Source: Melanopsichium pennsylvanicum
Taxonomy: Eukaryota; Basidiomycota; Ustilaginomycetes; Ustilaginales
Reading direction: 5' to 3'
NCBI GenBank assembly: GCA_900208305.1
Contig: OAPG01000001.1
Location: 2,046,001 to 2,110,000 of the forward strand
Length of the DNA stretch: 64,000 nucleotides
Shown: positions 61,316 to 64,000 of the stretch, piece by piece
Layout of the letters: each line of letters starts with the position of its first letter
Position numbering within the stretch: position 1 is the first letter of the stretch
The notes under the pieces: model-generated
The model's database searches: none
The model's input: only the letters and a program-made list of their open reading frames with translations
Told to the model about the DNA's origin: nothing
Translations under genes and position numbers: made by a program

Positions 61316-64000
61316 CTACTTGCCAGCATTGTGCCTCAACCTCTCATGTCGCAACATGGCATCCTTTCTAGAGAAATTGGCTCCGCATGTCTTGCACTTC
61401 CACTCAACCACCGCAGTACTCCTTTTCGGATCCACCTCTTTACCCAGCACGACACAATCTTCCAACTTCAACTTGCCTTCCCTCATGAAGCCTGCTTCTT
61501 CCCTTGCGTGAATAGTCTCCCTATGCCTAGCCAGGTCGTACGGTCGATGGAAGGCTGTACTACATGCAATACCCGTGATGGGTGAGACATAGTCGCATTT
61601 TGTGGTTCCATCAGCAGCTGTGTGTGCGGCTGCTTTGGTGACTGCAGCATTGGAGGAAGAAGAAGTGGTGGTGGTGGCGGTGGAAAGAGTCGAGGTGGTG
61701 GCGTTAGCACGAGGTTTGATAGATTTCTGTTTGGCTTTCTTGGCAGCCGAAGAGGAGGTTTCGGGTGAATCCTCGTAATCAGATTCATTACCACCACCGC
61801 TGGTGGATGCACTGTTGGTCCCGGTCTCTGAATCATCCTCCTCCTCCTCCCCACTTGCCTCAACCTTGTCATCCTTCACCGAGAGACTCTCGGTCGAACT
61901 AGGTGCGTTCATCGTTGTCGCCGCACTAGTCCTGTTGGGTGTCAACAATGGTGGTGGAGCCGCAACTTCTACACCCTTCCTGTCACTCGTCTGCGCAGAA
62001 GAGCCGATGCTCGGACTGATGCTACCCTCATCCATACTACCGCCTGCGTTGCCATTCGGCGCAGTCACGCTCAAGCCGCTCTCCTGACTTCCCGGAATGT
62101 ATCCATACCCGCCCATGGCACCAGGCACATTGGCCCTCAAAAGTGGTAAGTTACTAGAATGCGGCGGTCGACCATATCGACACTCGGTGTCGTCCACATC
62201 TTCCGAACTCGAGTGATGCTGACTCAGCGCTGGTCTGTGGGGGGCTGCGCTGCTTCTGGGGTCCACCTGCGAGTATTGAGAGCGCGGAGAGCGCGAAGGA
62301 TGCTGACCACCCGGTCCATAGTGGCTTGGACGAATTTGGTGATGATGTTCATGGTGGTGACTTGGAGCATGTGGGGGATGAGCGTATCTCGCGTGATAGG
62401 CTGCTTCCTGGTTCTGACGATAAGCCCTCCTTCCGCTTCGGTCATCATCAGAGTCACTGCTCGATGCAGACACGTCTGAAAAGCGGGGCTGATTAGTGTG
62501 AGCTTGACGGAACGCCCACGGCTCGTTGCGTACATGCGACCAAGCCCCGCTGCCCGTGCTCGAAGTGCGCTCCTTGCTCAACAGCGGCCTTGATCCCATA
62601 GTCGAGGGTGAAGCCGAAGCACAAGTGTCGCCCTTGGTAGGATAATTCAAATAAAGACTACTGGGCCCACCTCGGATCATACTTGGACGCATGTTGGGCG
62701 GGTAGAAAGGCCTCTCGTCCTCATCATCGTCCGTGGAGATGGTGTCACCGCTATCCACAGGGCTGAATAAGCTGCTTTGCGAGCCTGACTCTTGACTTGC
62801 CGATCCACGCCCGTCGCTCTGTCCAGGGTAGAAAGAACGACCATTCGGACTCTGATACACGCTCGGCCCGGGCCGCTTTTGGTAGTGATGCGGTCTTGCC
62901 GTATCGTTGCGACTCATGGGTATCGTTCGAGCAGCATACGAAGCTTCGCCCGTCGATGACCTTGCTCTCGGCACATTCTGCTGCGAAGTCATCCTTGGTG
63001 TGCTACTCCCACTTCCTACTGCAGAGTATCGTCCTGGCCCAGATTTTGCATCCGAGAGACCTGGCGGTACAGTGGCAAACAAGCTCGGCATCTTGCCGAG
63101 CCCGGAGTGGGAAAGAACGTTTTCAACATCGTCGTAATCCAGAAATGCCTCCTGAGGGCTGACAGTCAATCCGCTGGACTCTCGCTTCAAGGGCCTTCGT
63201 GTGTCGACACCTGAAGCGTGACTGTTGACCGTCACGCCAAAAGGCTCTGTTGACGCCATCGATACCGCTCCTCCACGCTGAGCAAGTTGACTCTGCGACA
63301 TGACGGGTGGTGGCATGTGAGGTCTCTGTTGCGGGCGCTGTTGGGATTGCTGGGACTGCTGAGATTGCTGCGAGTACGCATCACGAGAGCTTTGGCAGAA
63401 TTGTGACTGACGAGCCCAATCTGGCAGATAGTTCTGCGAGTATCGAGCTGGAGGGTACGACATGGGACCGAAGCCGGCATCAAAGTTGCTGCTATGGGTG
63501 CGCAATTCAGATGGACGTTGCGAGAGGGGCGGCATCTCTTCGTCTACAGCGCTAGGCTCTTGCGACTGCTTCTTGACACTCTGGCCTGATTGACTTCTAG
63601 ACTGACTGCCGAGGTGATAGTCCGGAAACAGACTGAATGAGGGAGCGACGCCTGCTTGCATGGGGTCGGAGGAAGCCGAGAGAGGGCTAGTCTGCAGATC
63701 GTTGGGCCTGGGTGTGTAGTCCTGCTTCTGAAGAATGTCACGCAAAGGGCCCTTGAAGGCGCGAGTGTCGACACCTGCAAGCTCTGCACGGATTTGTGCC
63801 TTGACACGTTCCTGCTGCTCGCGAGTCATACCGGCCGACGCTGGCGAAGTCAAGGCGGAGGCGCTGTTTGGGTCGTATGTTCCAGAAGGCATGTTGTCAC
63901 CGAGGCTGAGATCGTGCATGGGCGCTCCAAGACTGCCGCTGGGAGGGTCGGGAGGTGTGATTCGTTCGTTTGATGCCTGCCCAGACGAACCAGTTGTGCC
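61316..64000 (-). CDS. C2H2 zinc-finger protein (probable transcription factor), 5'-incomplete at the window edge
   Basis: The frame ends at 61316 and stays open to the right edge; an internal ATG lies at 63919, but 27 further codons upstream are open, so the start is probably outside the window. At least 894 residues are present. Most of it is Ser/Gln/Pro-rich, with a (CAG)n-like QQSQQSQQ run near 63340-63370 and an acidic patch near 61830-61850. Two zinc fingers lie at the C-terminus: C-x10-C-x12-H-x4-H (with CSTAFHRPYDLARHRETIH) and C-x2-C-x12-H-x4-H (CKTCGANFSRKDAMLRHERLRH). The RPYDL-RH-TIH and FSRKDA-RH pattern recalls fungal Rpn4-type regulators, but that is only a resemblance. Confidence 0.85.
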   Translation of the reverse strand, partial: GTTGSSGQASNERITPPDPPSGSLGAPMHDLSLGDNMPSGTYDPNSASALTSPASAGMTREQQERVKAQIRAELAGVDTRAFKGPLRDILQKQDYTPRPNDLQTSPLSASSDPMQAGVAPSFSLFPDYHLGSQSRSQSGQSVKKQSQEPSAVDEEMPPLSQRPSELRTHSSNFDAGFGPMSYPPARYSQNYLPDWARQSQFCQSSRDAYSQQSQQSQQSQQRPQQRPHMPPPVMSQSQLAQRGGAVSMASTEPFGVTVNSHASGVDTRRPLKRESSGLTVSPQEAFLDYDDVENVLSHSGLGKMPSLFATVPPGLSDAKSGPGRYSAVGSGSSTPRMTSQQNVPRARSSTGEASYAARTIPMSRNDTARPHHYQKRPGPSVYQSPNGRSFYPGQSDGRGSASQESGSQSSLFSPVDSGDTISTDDDEDERPFYPPNMRPSMIRGGPSSLYLNYPTKGDTCASASPSTMGSRPLLSKERTSSTGSGAWSHVRNEPWAFRQAHTNQPRFSDVSASSSDSDDDRSGRRAYRQNQEAAYHARYAHPPHAPSHHHEHHHQIRPSHYGPGGQHPSRSPRSQYSQVDPRSSAAPHRPALSQHHSSSEDVDDTECRYGRPPHSSNLPLLRANVPGAMGGYGYIPGSQESGLSVTAPNGNAGGSMDEGSISPSIGSSAQTSDRKGVEVAAPPPLLTPNRTSAATTMNAPSSTESLSVKDDKVEASGEEEEDDSETGTNSASTSGGGNESDYEDSPETSSSAAKKAKQKSIKPRANATTSTLSTATTTTSSSSNAAVTKAAAHTAADGTTKCDYVSPITGIACSTAFHRPYDLARHRETIHAREEAGFMREGKLKLEDCVVLGKEVDPKRSTAVVEWKCKTCGANFSRKDAMLRHERLRHNAGK

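Overview
The window is nuclear DNA from a basidiomycete fungus, most likely a smut (Ustilaginomycotina). I infer this from long intron-poor genes with serine/proline-rich insertions, CT- and CA-rich 5' flanks, and fungal orthologues of PMR1, MED17, SPT7 and SPA2. The species cannot be named from sequence alone. Two ordinary genic blocks flank a central transposon island of about 34 kb.

Left block (about 1-20,980): a Golgi-type Ca2+/Mn2+ P-type ATPase (PMR1-like), Mediator subunit 17, an L-type lectin cargo receptor, an FAD-linked oxidase split by a roughly 590-residue low-complexity insert, a SAGA subunit (SPT7-like, bromodomain plus histone fold), a short-chain dehydrogenase and a BLI-3/PNPOx-like flavin protein. 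Right block (about 55,330-64,000): the polarisome scaffold SPA2, a decayed minus-strand coding fragment, and a C2H2 zinc-finger protein that runs off the right edge.

Central island (20,983-55,327): layered insertions that can be dated relative to each other. (1) The oldest layer is a decayed LTR of family A (20,983-21,532), abutted by an old copy of family B whose 5' LTR is split by a solo LTR with 5-bp target duplication CCTCC. (2) A composite insertion of mitochondrial DNA (about 23,203-26,557) carries fragments of cox2, nad1, cox1 (twice, on opposite strands), rnl and cob plus tRNAs, and lies between B-family pol and gene-X remnants. (3) A younger B copy (E2) in + orientation is followed by (4) a nearly complete 7.6-kb B element (E1, minus strand, target duplication GAAAG) that landed 4-8 bp upstream of E2's accessory gene. 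(5) The youngest layer is an 18.3-kb tandem array of a family A chromovirus (target duplication AGGTA), inserted in E1's reverse-transcriptase codons. It has the form LTR-internal-LTR-internal(truncated)-LTR(truncated)-internal-LTR, with copies that are almost identical.

The most unusual content is in family B. Between pol and the 3' LTR it carries, on the opposite strand to gag-pol, an intact four-exon gene ('gene X', 371 codons, three phase-1 introns) for a protein with a seven-cysteine cluster and a basic, charged C-terminal half. Antisense introns can survive retrotransposition, so this looks like an independently transcribed accessory gene of a retrotransposon. Two full copies and one diverged fragment, all open, are present. 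Families A and B both appear to make Gag-Pol by -1 frameshifting at the same heptamer (GGGAAAC), each followed after 4-5 nt by a strong hairpin. Family A also carries about twelve copies of a near-palindromic motif spread over its LTR, its pol linkers and its 3' untranslated region.
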